Of a DNA stretch of 64,000 bases, positions 10,158 through 21,060 are shown piece after piece. Source of the DNA: Microcyclospora pomicola (taxonomy: Eukaryota > Ascomycota > Dothideomycetes > Capnodiales). The notes under the pieces were generated by a model, which was not told the origin of the DNA, made no database searches, and worked only from the letters and a program-made list of their open reading frames with translations. The first letter of the stretch is position 1; the number at the start of each line of letters is the position of its first letter. Both the position numbers and the translations under genes were made by a program. The DNA is taken from contig NHNY01000019.1 in NCBI GenBank assembly GCA_002786065.1, forward strand, positions 62,001 to 126,000, written 5' to 3'.

Positions 10158-11530
10158 ATGGCACTTGTTGCAGCGGTACCTGTCGCAGAGGCGCCCCGGC
10201 CACCGCCTCCGCAGACTGTCACAACCCCTTGCGATCCGTGGCCGAGGCCGTACTATCTGGAAGACGGGTTGCGAAGAGTTGCGCCGTATCACTACACATA
10301 CAACACCAACGTGAAGCAACGGTGGAGAGGGCGGGGCATTCTAGACATCTTTCGTGATGAGTTCCGGGACCGGCCAGAAGAATACTATGTATGTTTGTGG
10401 AGCAAGGGAACGTAAAGCGATGGCAGAGACCTGACTGACGCGGCTAGAAAGATGCAATCGCGGATGGGAAGATAGTGGTCAACGGGAAACCCGTCGAGTC
10501 TCTGGAGTCGATGGTCAAGAACGGAGACGTCATCAGCCACACCCTACATCGCCATGAACCTCCTGTCACCGGCCAGGAGATTGGCATCGTGCATGAAGAC
10601 GATGATATGATCGTGATCAACAAACCTGCGGGTGTGCCGGTGCATCCTGCGGGACGATACAACTACAACAGCGTGGTGGAGATCATGCGCGCAGAACGGG
10701 GGCATCAATGGAATCCGCTCCCCTGTAACAGACTGGATCGTCTCACGAGCGGAGTCATGTTCATCGGCAAGCACGCTCAGGCCGCTGCCAAGCTGACGGA
10801 GCAATTGATGGAGCGAACTGTTCGCAAAGAGTATGTTGCACGAGTTCGCGGCGAGTTTCCAGAAGGCGACGTCTTATGCGAACAGCCCATCCTTCAGATC
10901 TCTCCGAAACTCGGCTTGAATCGAGTTCGCGCCAACGGGAAATCTGCAAGGACGGTGTTCAAGCGACTTGCGTATTACCCGCCACCCCCTGACTCTGGTA
11001 GGACTGAAGGCTACAGCATTGTCCGCTGTCGACCACTCACCGGACGAACTCATCAACTCCGCGTACATCTGCAATTCTTAGGACATCCCATCACCAACGA
11101 TCCCATATATTCCAATCAACGAGTGTTTGGGACTGATCTCGCACGAGGCGATGCTAGCGGGTCTAACGACGAGGACATCATGACTCGACTTGGACGGATG
11201 GGCAAGCAGGAAGCCGCGCAAGCCATCGAGTGGCATGATGAGATGGTAGACGAGTACCAACGTAAAAAGGCAGAGAAGATGACCGGACTGCTTTGCGATG
11301 TTTGCGATACACCGTTGTATAGCGATCCTGGCCCGCACGAATTGGGTATCTATCTGCATGCTAGGAAATATGCTTCAGCGGACGGGAGTTGGAGTTATGA
11401 GACCGACTTACCGGCATGGGCACTTGCTCCGGCTGGGTACGTTGGTCCGAACGAGGCGACGCCTGAAAGCGACCCTCTAGCTGTGGACGTAGCGAAGCTG
11501 AATCTACAGGAGGATGGTGAGGTCAAGTAG
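10158..11530 (+). CDS. pus9: RluA-family tRNA pseudouridine synthase (Pus9 type)
   Basis: The product is expected to convert U32 of tRNA anticodon stem-loops to pseudouridine. The model is join(10158..10388,10448..11530), 437 aa, one 59-nt intron. The N-terminus (YYLEDGLRRVAPYHYTYNT, WRGRGILDIFRDEFRDRPEEYY) is characteristic of the Pus9/Rib2(Pus8) group and is followed by an S4-like segment (VVNGKPVES). The RluA core has NKPAGVPVHPAGR and CNRLDRLTSG, with the catalytic Asp near residue 174, and GRTHQLRVHLQFLGHPI. A CDVC pair near the C-terminus may bind metal. There is no deaminase domain, which separates it from Rib2. The ATG at 10158 is the first that gives a plausible N-terminus. Pus9 versus mitochondrial targeting cannot be settled here. 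Confidence 0.9.
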
Positions 11531-12032
11531 TGCTACTCCAACTTAAGATGTGAGCGGCAGTCGTTCTGCAGTATCCCCTGAACGTGATCGCCTTTATGAC
11601 ACATGGTAGAATCTTTGCTTCATATGCAGGTAGATCCTCGGAGATTCAGATCCATACCACATATAGGAGGATACCTTACTGCGCCATGTATACCTGTGGG
11701 TTTCAGGGGACATGTGGCTGTGCGCTTGTGGCGTCGCCACGTTTTGGTGGTCTGGGCTCCACCGGCCGCGACATTGCTCGATGTTGCACGACGTTTCATG
11801 TATCCAGAGGCACAGCGATCATATACTGCATGTCTTCAGCCTGAGTTGCGAGAGACCACCTACATCCGTCTTGATCACACAGTAATCTCTGTCGACCAAT
11901 TCTGGTCTGCGTCGAATAGAGGAATCGACGTCACGTCTAGTCTGGCGCCAGCTTGCCGATCGGTCTCATCCACAGCTAGGAGGACCCTCGTCGACAGCCT
12001 CGTCTTGAAGGTCTACACACAGAAAGCCCACC
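11531..12032. other. Intergenic region between PUS9 and PTM1-like gene
   Basis: Both flanking genes are on the plus strand. An open frame at 11603-12145 overlaps the PTM1-like first exon out of frame and shows no domain; I regard it as non-coding. Confidence 0.5.
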
Positions 12033-13841
12033 ATGAAGGGTTGGGTAGGCTTGCTGCTTCTGCAGCTCGCGGCCTTCGGTGGTGCTATAGAGCAGCAGAT
12101 CGTACGCCAGTCTTGTGCAATCTGCGCATTCCAATGGCGCAGTAGTGACTGACACTACTCTCAGGACCAACGTGAATCAAATCGCCAGGTATGCTCAGGC
12201 ATGTACAGCAAGCGATCCTGGGGCGGCAGCACAGATCCATATATCCTTACGAAATTCCTCGCGCCCAAGGAGGATATCCCGGAGGGAGAGGACCCGCTTG
12301 TGAGCTTTGTTGTCTTTGAGTGGAGAGATCGGGATCTCGTGGGAAAGCCGCTCAATGCGACGGAAGACCAATCGCCGGCAGAGTTGATGGGCATGGGCGA
12401 ACGGACATATATCTGCGATCAGAGCAACGTGGATGCGGGCTACTGCAACAGCACATCACTGGGGAGATTCATCCTCGCGGATGATGCTTACGAGGTCTCT
12501 GTCCCGGGCATTGTCAGTGAAGCCGTGCATTTAAAGGAACCCCAGGCCATTCGCTACCTGATCAAGAAGACTGGATACTACTGTGTTGGCACTTTTGGCT
12601 TCAACAACGAGGACTACAGCGCTATCGTCGAGTTTCGCGAGGCCTTTGGCGAGCTCCCTGCTGCTCAGATCCCCAAACTCCCATTCTACGCTGCGATCAC
12701 GATCGTCTATGCCTTTCTCGGGATTGGCTGGGGAATGCTATACTATATGAACCGACGCGACATCCTGCCGGTGCAAAATTACATCACGGCCATCCTGGTA
12801 TTTCTTGTGGTGGAGATGTTCATGACCTGGCTGTTCTACGACTTCCAGAACCGTCATGGTCTGAACACTGGCGCCAAAGCACTCCTGGTGGTTGTTTCTG
12901 TCCTCTCAGCAGGACGTAACAGCTTTTCGTTCTTCCTCCTGCTCATCGTGTGCATGGGCTACGGTGTAGTGAAGGAGACGCTTGGCAAAACGATGATCTA
13001 CATCCGATGGCTGGCAATCACGCACTTCATCTTCGGTGTGCTCTACGCGGTTGCTTCATTGTCCGTCACACCGGAGAATGCTGGACCTCTGATACTGCTA
13101 GTTGTGCTACCCCTCGCTGCCTCGTTGACAGCTTTCTACGTCTGGACGCTCAACTCACTCAACTTGACCATGAAGGATCTCATGGAACGCAAGCAGGCTG
13201 TCAAAGCCAGCATGTACCGCAAACTCTGGTACTGCATCCTGATCTCAATCATCGTCATCTTCATCTTCTTTTTCGTCAACAGCTGGACCTTTGCCGGCTC
13301 AAATCGGGATGACTTTGTGCCCACCCACTGGCAGACGCGATGGTTCATCCTCGACGGCTGGCTCAATCTTGTATATTTCTTCGATGTTGCATTCATCGCC
13401 TACGTTTGGCGACCAACAGCGAACAACCGCCGTTTCGCTATGAGTGATGAGGTAAGCACAAGACCCATACCTACTCTTCTCATGTACTACCTATACTGAC
13501 AATATCGTCCATAGATCGCTCAAGATGATGATGGTTTTGAGATCGCCTCCATGGGCCGCGACTCATTCGACGAGGACCTGGAGGGCATCCCCGCCTCCAA
13601 GAACCCACCCGCATACGATGCGCCCCGCATGAATGACGGCACTCCCACCAATAATTACAACCACGCCGCGCGCGACGCCTCGCCTCTCCCGGCGCCCGTC
13701 CCGACAAAGCCAGCCGCTCTGCCGCGCGAAAGCCTCGAGGGCGAGACCATCTTCGCGGTCGGCGACGATCGCTTCGAGGACAGTGATGAGGATGGCGACG
13801 AGGAGGAGCGTAAAGGCATGATGGGAAAGCGAGCAGACTGA
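12033..13841 (+). CDS. PTM1-like lung-seven-transmembrane-type membrane protein
   Basis: The model is join(12033..12101,12165..13451,13515..13841), 560 aa; both introns are 63 nt. A cleavable signal peptide (MKGWVGLLLLQLAAFGGA) is followed by a luminal domain of about 170 residues with several cysteines (ICDQ, GYCNS, GYYCVG), then seven hydrophobic segments beginning at LPFYAAITIVYAFLGIGWGM and ending at FDVAFIAYVWRP. The MGYGVVKETLGK and GRNSF motifs between helices are typical of the PTM1/LU7TM (GOST) family of Golgi and endosomal proteins. The last exon encodes an acidic, proline-rich cytoplasmic tail (EDSDEDGDEEE). Its precise role in trafficking is not known in most fungi. Confidence 0.9.
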
Positions 13842-14402
13842 GAGCTTGTAAACACTGTTCTTAGCAAGAGGCCCACCATGTGACATTGACGAAATGCAAA
13901 ATTCTGTAGGTACTGTTCATAATGTGTTATGTGCGCCTGTATTTGACAGCTCGTTGGAAAGCTCTGCATGTGAGGGTATATCCATACTGGAATGATACCA
14001 AGCGATTCGAGACCCGGTATTCATCTTGACTGGACGGCGTCTCCATATAGGTGAATAGGCTCTGACGACAGAGACTGTCAAAATTGGCACGCGAGTGGAT
14101 CATGATAAGAGGGTCAGGAGTGGATGAATGTGTCCAAAGAGGTTCATAATTTCGTCATCTATACGCTTCTACACACAATCGCGCATGTATATGATATGTT
14201 TATCGAACTCAATCGCTGCCAGAACCCAGCCACGTCAAGCACGCTCGCTTGGAGAGCCGTCCACCAGCCCTTCAAATAGGACCTCCAAAATCATGAAGAC
14301 GAAAGGTATCAATAAGAACATTGTCAAGAAGCACAACAACGCCAACCATAACCATGCAAAGCCCACGCATGTCTGCAGTCCTGGAAGAGAAAGACGGAAC
14401 GC
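13842..14402. other. Convergent 3' intergenic region
   Basis: 3' flanks of the PTM1-like gene (+) and the YML020W-like gene (-). No coding signal or repeat was noticed. Confidence 0.5.
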
Positions 14403-17222
14403 TCAAAGCATACTCCTGACCCCTTCGAGCCGCCACCGGACGTCCTTCAGCACCTTGCTCGTGGGACGCCATTCCTCGAATTCTTGGACGAGCTGCTCGA
14501 CCTCGGCCCACATGGTCGGATCGCGCTTGACGATGTCTTCTTCCAGCATCCCGCGCACGGCCCAGGGGAGGTAGAAGGGATTCGCGGGTGTGGATGATGG
14601 TGGGAGTGGCTCGTGATGTGCAATGATTGGCGCGATGCCCGGGAGCGACGTCGTGGCGGAGATGGAGCCGCGGCGAACGCGGTTGGCCATGGCTGGGGTG
14701 GAGGGGTATCCTGAGAGCGAAGCCCGGCGCGCAGCAGCCTTCTCGCGTGCCCGAGCTTTGTCGCTTGCGAGAAGTTTGTCCGCTGCAGTCGTTGGCGAGG
14801 CGGTGCTGGTGGGTATCGTTATGTCTGTACTTTCGAGCGCAAATTCGAGCGCGAGATTGTAGACAGCCGGATCATCATACACGCGGCTATGACCATCACC
14901 ACCAACGAGACTACCCGCTAAGGGGGCCGACAACTCACGGATGAGATTATGGTCACTGATACCCAGGTTGCGCAATTTGAGAGCGAACACAACGAGATGT
15001 GTCAAAAAGTTGGGAGCGTGTAGTCGACCGTCGATGAAAATGGCGCGGCAGACATAAGGGTGGCTGAGAGGCGTGAATAGACTGGACTCGAGACTCACAA
15101 GCTGGTCGTCCATAGATCCGATAAACGTCATGCGAACGCCGTGACGAAGACAAATGTTCAGCGATTCTGCGTGACTTTTGCTGACTTTACTGTTCGGATC
15201 AGCGAACTCAAACAGTTCCAGTGCAGTGCCACCGAAAAGTCTAGATTTGTACTCCTGGAAGGGGCCGAGATTGATGCCTGCCATTGCACAGATACCAATT
15301 TTCACATGTGGTGACAGACAGCCAAGCTGGATTAGTTTTGCGACCAGCATCGTCGCGACGGGTACACCCTGAGAGTGGCAAGCGACGAAAACCAAGTCAG
15401 CCTGGCGTAGATGTGAAAGCCAGTTGAGAAGTAGTTTCCAGAGAGTGGAGACCCGGTCTGTGATGTAACCTTCGCCTTCCAAAGCAACCTTCTCAATCTC
15501 AAAATCCTTTACGTCGGGTTGGTGTTCTTCACACCACGCCTTGATTGATGCTGCAGCATAGTTTGCGAATCGTATTGAGGTGCCCGTCGGCTGACCAAGC
15601 ACTTTCTGGATCAATGGGGCTGGGAAGAAACCGTGCACTCCGATTGCAATGGCTCTCCTGACCTTAGGCACTGATAGAGCTTTGTTGACGTGCACCGGGG
15701 GAAGTGGTAATCTGGTGCCAGGTAAGCGCAGCGATTGTGTGAGATAGTGTGTAAGACGTTCTAGATAACCTGGTCTTGATACGATCGGGTATGTATCGAC
15801 GAACGTCGGCAGAATGAGATTGGGACGAGACTGGGGTTTCTTGCCTCGTTGAATCGGCGCCGGTACAGCAGCCTCGCCTTGCGGTATTGACTCCTTGGGT
15901 AATTTGGAAGACTCGTTGGAGACCTCGTCTCCTGTTGTGGATGGTGATGCCGCTGCAACCACCTTCGACTTCTCTGCATGTACACGCTTTGCTGCAGGAC
16001 CTGCCTGAGGGGCGTTTTCGGCTGGTGCCTTTGCGGCATTGTCTCGTTGCTTATTGAACTGTGCTGCCTCAGGGTGGGACTGCGAGGGTGTATCTGCGAC
16101 GGCTAGCTCGCCAACTTGTTGGTCGGACTCTCCGACATGGTCTACCCCTTTGCCTACTTTGTCTGATGACCAGAATGCCCAGCCTGATGACTTCGGACGA
16201 TCTTCTATTGACTTTACCTTGGCTTCAGATTTATGGGGTTCACCGCTCACTATAGCAGCCTCAGTTTCACGAGGTCCAGCTGGTACCGATACGTCGGCGA
16301 CCGGCCCTGCTTGTGTCTCTTCCACCTTGGTGCTATCGTTCTGGGTCTGTTCGTTCTGTGCAGAACTCCATATGTTGAACCATGAGCGAGATGGGGTGGC
16401 ATTCGAGTCCGTATTTGGTTGGATGCCTTCCCATTGCGCCGCTGAACTGCTTGGCCCTACACCGCTCGTGCCTTTGACTTTCGTCTCATTGGCAGGCTCT
16501 CGCCGAGCATCTGAAGCTTCAAGCACCGGTGTGCCAGGCAAAGGTGTGCTAGATGCATTCTCAACTTCTTGTTTCTGCCGTGCCTTGTCCTTGTTCAGAT
16601 TCTCTCCATCGCTGCCGTAACCTTCGGGACGCGACCACCATCCAAACCAAGCGGGCTGCGGTTTGTCGTTGCTCGGCATGCTACTGGCATCATCATCGTC
16701 CTTAACAGGGACAGACGGCTCCGGTGGAAGAGGTGCGTCTTCGACGACTTTCGGTTCGTCATGCGTGTCGGGCTCTATTCCTTTTAGCTTCTCCTCGGAC
16801 GGAAAAGCCGGTCTACTCTTATCTCGCTCCGCATCACTCGTTGCATGCACTCTAGTCGCCTTTGCTACGAGCGGTATACTCTTTCTTGAACCCCGCATAC
16901 CCTTGCTCAGGCTCTGGCTTGGCCGCTTTGAACCTTCTTCTAAAGCTTCAGACGTAGCACCTTTTGCGACACTAATATTCTCATGCGCGATTTGTGCGAC
17001 AGGTGAGGCTTTGGACCGCCATGATCCACCGGGCATCCAGCTGCTCGGCCGATTCGGAGGCGCCGACCTTGACGAGGAGGTTTCATTCACAGGAGCTGTC
17101 GCCTTGGACGAAGTGTTTGCGTTTGGCTGTTGCTCCCCTCCCAACTCGACCGATTGGCTGCTGCGATCATCCTGTTGAAGATCGTCGGTATCTGGCTTGC
17201 TTTGCTTCCGCTTTGTGCCCAT
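14403..17222 (-). CDS. YML020W-like alpha/beta hydrolase-fold protein
   Basis: This intronless gene encodes 939 aa from the ATG at 17222 (MGTKRKQSKPD). An in-frame extension to 17375 lacks a convincing start and is left out. Residues 1 to about 480 are Ser/Glu/Lys-rich and disordered with repeated tryptophan motifs (AWFGWWS, SWFNIWS, GWAFWSS). The C-terminal half has an alpha/beta hydrolase fold: AIGVHGFF for the oxyanion region, VACHSQG as nucleophile elbow (Ser near 617) and FIGSMDDQLV for the acid. The architecture matches the conserved fungal family of yeast YML020W, whose function is unknown. The spaced W-rich repeats separated by acidic linkers could be short binding motifs. It diverges from UTP8 over 262 bp. 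Confidence 0.82.
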   Translation of the reverse strand: MGTKRKQSKPDTDDLQQDDRSSQSVELGGEQQPNANTSSKATAPVNETSSSRSAPPNRPSSWMPGGSWRSKASPVAQIAHENISVAKGATSEALEEGSKRPSQSLSKGMRGSRKSIPLVAKATRVHATSDAERDKSRPAFPSEEKLKGIEPDTHDEPKVVEDAPLPPEPSVPVKDDDDASSMPSNDKPQPAWFGWWSRPEGYGSDGENLNKDKARQKQEVENASSTPLPGTPVLEASDARREPANETKVKGTSGVGPSSSAAQWEGIQPNTDSNATPSRSWFNIWSSAQNEQTQNDSTKVEETQAGPVADVSVPAGPRETEAAIVSGEPHKSEAKVKSIEDRPKSSGWAFWSSDKVGKGVDHVGESDQQVGELAVADTPSQSHPEAAQFNKQRDNAAKAPAENAPQAGPAAKRVHAEKSKVVAAASPSTTGDEVSNESSKLPKESIPQGEAAVPAPIQRGKKPQSRPNLILPTFVDTYPIVSRPGYLERLTHYLTQSLRLPGTRLPLPPVHVNKALSVPKVRRAIAIGVHGFFPAPLIQKVLGQPTGTSIRFANYAAASIKAWCEEHQPDVKDFEIEKVALEGEGYITDRVSTLWKLLLNWLSHLRQADLVFVACHSQGVPVATMLVAKLIQLGCLSPHVKIGICAMAGINLGPFQEYKSRLFGGTALELFEFADPNSKVSKSHAESLNICLRHGVRMTFIGSMDDQLVSLESSLFTPLSHPYVCRAIFIDGRLHAPNFLTHLVVFALKLRNLGISDHNLIRELSAPLAGSLVGGDGHSRVYDDPAVYNLALEFALESTDITIPTSTASPTTAADKLLASDKARAREKAAARRASLSGYPSTPAMANRVRRGSISATTSLPGIAPIIAHHEPLPPSSTPANPFYLPWAVRGMLEEDIVKRDPTMWAEVEQLVQEFEEWRPTSKVLKDVRWRLEGVRSML

Positions 17223-17484
17223 GCTGGTCGCGCTCGCCAAGACAAGACTGCAAGGGCGGAAGTTGAACAAGTCCCAGTAGCAAGTGATGCATATGTAAGG
17301 AAAGCCTAGGAACAGGACGACACTACCAGAGGAACTACGCTCTGCGCGTGTTGGAGTGACCGTTGCACGAGTCACGACTTGTTTGCGTCATGTGCCTGAG
17401 CCAACAATTAGGCGATAGACCTAGCTGCGGCTTCGCGGATCTAATTCCGAAGATTTACTGTTCCCGAGCGACTAGGGAAATTTT

Positions 17485-20412
17485 ATGAGCTTCATGGATC
17501 AGAGGGCTAACAAGGATTGGATGTTTTTACCGCAGTCCAATATGGAAGCACCTTATATCATCACCTCCCTGTCGAAGCCTCTGGACGCCGAGAACGGACA
17601 GGCCTATGTTGCGCCTGTCTATGGATTACGTGGATCGAGGAAGCGGAAGCGACACGAAGTCGCTGTCGGCATTGATGGTGAAAGCGTGAACATCTATAAT
17701 GTATGGCAGGTTTGAGCTCGTTGAGCATGAGATGATTTGCTCATGAAGACACAGATACAAACCCAGAATAGTATTGCTTCGCATGCGCTGCCTCCACAAT
17801 CATATCTTTGCGCTGCGCCATGTTCGATATATTGTCGCTCGACAGATTCCGCGAGCTCCCAACGACGCACATACCTAGCGCTCAAAGATGGCTTCACGGA
17901 CAAAAAGCGACGGCTGGTCTGCTTCATTAACGAGGATCCGCGAAGCTCACAATCACTTGGAGCACATCTTGCAGTGCCGAGCAAGAGAGAGTGCAAATTG
18001 AGGAGCGAAGAGATTACCACCATTGATATCTTGCCTTCGGATGTTGAAGAGAATGGAGGAAGCTCATCATTCAGGGTTATTGTCACCTACAGGAGTGGTA
18101 GTGTGGACTGTTTTGCCGCCGACCTTTCAAGGCTGCTGTGGAAGTTTGATTTTGAGCAGGTGGGCAGTGCCGATTCGAGATCAGTCGAGGTTGAATATGC
18201 CGTGGCGGTGGATTTGGAGACGGCTCGGAGAGGTCTCTTAGCAGGCCGTGACGATCTGCTCGCTGGAATGGGACCCTCAGCCCATGGATTATCTCGAACG
18301 ACATCGTGTCTTCAGTGCCATTGTGTGCAGGACACTGAGTCACGACGCCTACTCCTTTATAGGATACGACCGCAAGCACAGATAGGCGGACCATCTGGAA
18401 TGGACCCCATCATGGATGTTCAGCTACCATCGCATGGAAAATTCACAGCCAAACGCGCACTATACGAACTACATCCTGCGTCAGGGAAGCTCTATCAGTC
18501 ATGTGGAGACTATCTTACGATTTTCGACCTGTCCGGTACTTTGCCTCTGATTCAGAAGGTGTTTGGAAGTAGAGCTGAGCCAGTGAGGAACTTTGTCAGG
18601 ATCTCGAACGCATCCGTTCTCATTTCAAGTTCTGACAAGCTCTCACTTTATGAGACTAAGTACGGGTCGGTGCAAAGTTCTATTCACCTATCATTACCGA
18701 AAGCAGTGAACTCAGACATCAAGAAGCGTAAGTGGGTCGAAGGCGGATCTACTGCATCTGAAATGAGTTCCTACATCAGCTTCTCAGACTTAGAGACCAT
18801 CGTGGGGCTGTCTAGGGACGCTTTAGTGGCTTTCCAGGCTCGCGAGACCAACAAAGGCAGCAAGCGTTCGAAGAGCGGAGCACTGTTGATGGACGTTTTT
18901 GGTAAGGGTGATGCCTTTACAGGAAGCAAGTCCACAGTTGGATCCCGATCAGAAGAGAAGCAAGAAGCTGAGTGGCTTCATTGGAAGGCGGAAGCGGACA
19001 CAGTTGTTGCCAAGAATGACGATATCGAATTCGAAATGCTTGTGGCAAGAACACTGAAGCTGGAGTCTACCCCCATTGCGCCCGATGCACGGCAGCTGTT
19101 GATCGAAGCCGGCAATGGCGTCGAGGGTCCCCCAGATCTTGGGGAATCGGTGGCGGTAGAGTCATTCAACAATCGCGATATTGATCGAAGACGAGCTACT
19201 TATTTGCTTGGCAACTGCTTCCGCATTGCCACAGAAGAAGAGAGAACGGCGTCATGGCATGGCTCCCTCTTCATTCATACCGTAGCCTCGGGGAACACGT
19301 TGAGGTATTTCGCGCTGACAGGCTTCCTGTCAGCGAAAACCCTGTCGCAAGCGTTGATTCTCAATTCGACCGGTGACACGAAAGCAAAGATCGAGCCGGG
19401 CGATGTGATGGACGCTATTGCGCGATTCGATACCGACTTCGAACTGATGCATCGCCTCTTGACCATTCCAGTGCATTGGGACGTCGCAGAGATGGTCCAA
19501 GCCGTCAAGCTTCTCTCCGAGTCGTTTGAGAGTATACTTGGTTCTCGTACACAGACATTGAGAGCGTTGACTGTCACACCGCAAGCAAATGGCGATGCAG
19601 ACGTGACTATGAACAATGGCGATGCTGATACCAGTCTTGAATACGAGCTTCGCGCGGCAGAGTTTGCTCTGAATCACGCTTTTGCAGAACTGGATTCCAG
19701 CCCTGAGAGCCTTCGGGAGATTCTATACGAGATCTTCCGTCGACTCGACACTTTCCCGGCCAAGACTGTTGTAACACATCTACGAAAAATGCTTTCACAC
19801 CAAGACCTCATCCGGTTCGTGTCGACTTTACGCCTGGAGCTTGCTCTTGGCGGCTGGATCTCGCGTTACATCGACTACCAGGACGAACAGGACAACGACT
19901 CCGCAGTGGCAACACTCAAGAGTTTGGCCAAGCCCGATACTGAAGACACTTTCAGCACGCCTTCCGACTCCGCCGTGTCCGTCGTTGGGTCTCTTCTCAG
20001 CATCGCCATCGATGCCATTGGAACAAGTGGCTGGCTGATCGCCGGCATCGATGGATCCGCACGCAAGACCGAAGACATGGTCAACGCGCTTCGTGCTGAA
20101 GTCAGCGCCGGCGTAGAAGGCTGCTACGAAGCCCAGGCTCTCGAACTCTACCTGCGCGAGGTCGACCGACATGCTACCGTCTCCGATGAGAAGGAAGCCG
20201 AGCGAGCCTTGGAGGCCCAAGTGCTCAAGAATGTGGTGTCTGCAGACTTGGACCTCGATCTGGGCGTGCGCGCCATCGAGGAGGTCATGATGCCCATGGG
20301 GCTTGCACCGACCGCCGGCGCGAAAGCCAAGGGCGTCAAGAGCGCGCGCCTCCACAAGCTCGACATGTTGAAACGGGTCGGGAAGTACTCCATCGAACGG
20401 ATCAGGATATAG
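17485..20412 (+). CDS. utp8: Utp8, t-UTP subunit of the small-subunit processome
   Basis: Utp8 is part of the t-UTP/UtpA complex that couples rDNA transcription to 18S pre-rRNA processing in the nucleolus. The model is join(17485..17700,17755..20412), 957 aa. The 54-nt intron uses GTATGG and ACAG, and the junction restores SVNIYN-IQTQNSIASHALPPQ, the expected second beta-propeller blade. Early family features are SLSKPLDAENG, YGLRGSRKRKRHEVAVG and CAAPCSIYC. The C-terminal third is helical, ending in a basic segment (KRVGKYSIERIRI). An alternative in-frame ATG at about 17542 (MEAPYIITSL) would shorten the product by 19 residues and is also plausible. Confidence 0.87.
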
Positions 20413-20472
20413 GGAGCTGTTGAATCCATTCTGTAGTTTGCAAACATCATCAGGTTACAATCTATGCTCAAT

Positions 20473-20718
20473 CTAGACTCCACGTCCAACACACTCAAGG
20501 TCTACAATGCCATGCTTGATTGAAAGTATGGACTTTCCCAAGTTCATCCCAAGAGCCGCTGCCCTCGAATATCCCCGCTCCTTCGATCGATAAATCTCGA
20601 TGAATGACCACGATTTCGTCCCGTCTTCTTCCTTCCCGTCTGGCATCCCAACAGGGAGCCGAGCTATCATCCCTCGTCCGCTGCAGATGGTCCCTTCTGT
20701 GTGGTGCGCGTTACCCAT
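20473..20718 (-). CDS. Possible small gene or terminal exon, unknown
   Basis: An ATG frame of 81 aa reads MGNAHHTEG... and contains KEEDGTKSWSFIEIYRSKE and LGKSILSIKHGIVDLE, which is more protein-like than other open frames in the gene-poor tract. Upstream on the same strand there is a long polypyrimidine run ending in a CAG at about 20724, and further upstream (about 20780-21020) short segments flanked by splice-like signals (a GTAAGT at 20998-20993 region). It could be the last exon of a small multi-exon gene convergent with UTP8 (60 bp between stops). No domain is recognised. Confidence 0.25.
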   Translation of the reverse strand: MGNAHHTEGTICSGRGMIARLPVGMPDGKEEDGTKSWSFIEIYRSKERGYSRAAALGMNLGKSILSIKHGIVDLECVGRGV

Positions 20719-20854
20719 CTCCCTGTCCCAGCCACAGCGGAGGAGATGAATGCGGGAGAATGATAATAGGAAAAGGGAAGAGAAGGAGGAGCAAAGAGAC
20801 AGAGAGAGACCATAGCAAAGTAGAGCAATGAGGAGCTGAAGACGAACGTTGCAG

Positions 20855-20877
20855 GGGGAGCACCATTGGTGCTCCCC
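20855..20877. repeat. Perfect 11-bp inverted repeat, 1-nt centre
   Basis: GGGGAGCACCA at 20855-20865 and its exact reverse complement TGGTGCTCCCC at 20867-20877 flank a single T. It lies 440 bp past the UTP8 stop codon. Such a compact, GC-rich palindrome could be a dimeric factor site or, less likely with so short a loop, an RNA hairpin. Confidence 0.85.
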
Positions 20878-21060
20878 GGTCCACGGGCTTGTTTCTGTGC
20901 CGGTATGGAGGCTTGATCTTTCCGCCAGTCATGCTCAGTATCAATTCAACCTCGAGATCTTGCACATAGTGTATACGATGTTTGTAAGCGACTTACATCG
21001 AGGACGACGGGAGCAATCACAGTACCTCCGCGACCTGTAGTGTGAAGTTGTTTGTACTTG

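Noticed and set aside
11603-12145. Plus-strand open frame of 180 codons
   Set aside because: It overlaps the first exon of the PTM1-like gene in another phase and has no recognisable feature.
13995-14020. tRNA-like B-box string (GATTCGAGACC)
   Set aside because: One mismatch to the consensus and no A box or cloverleaf around it.
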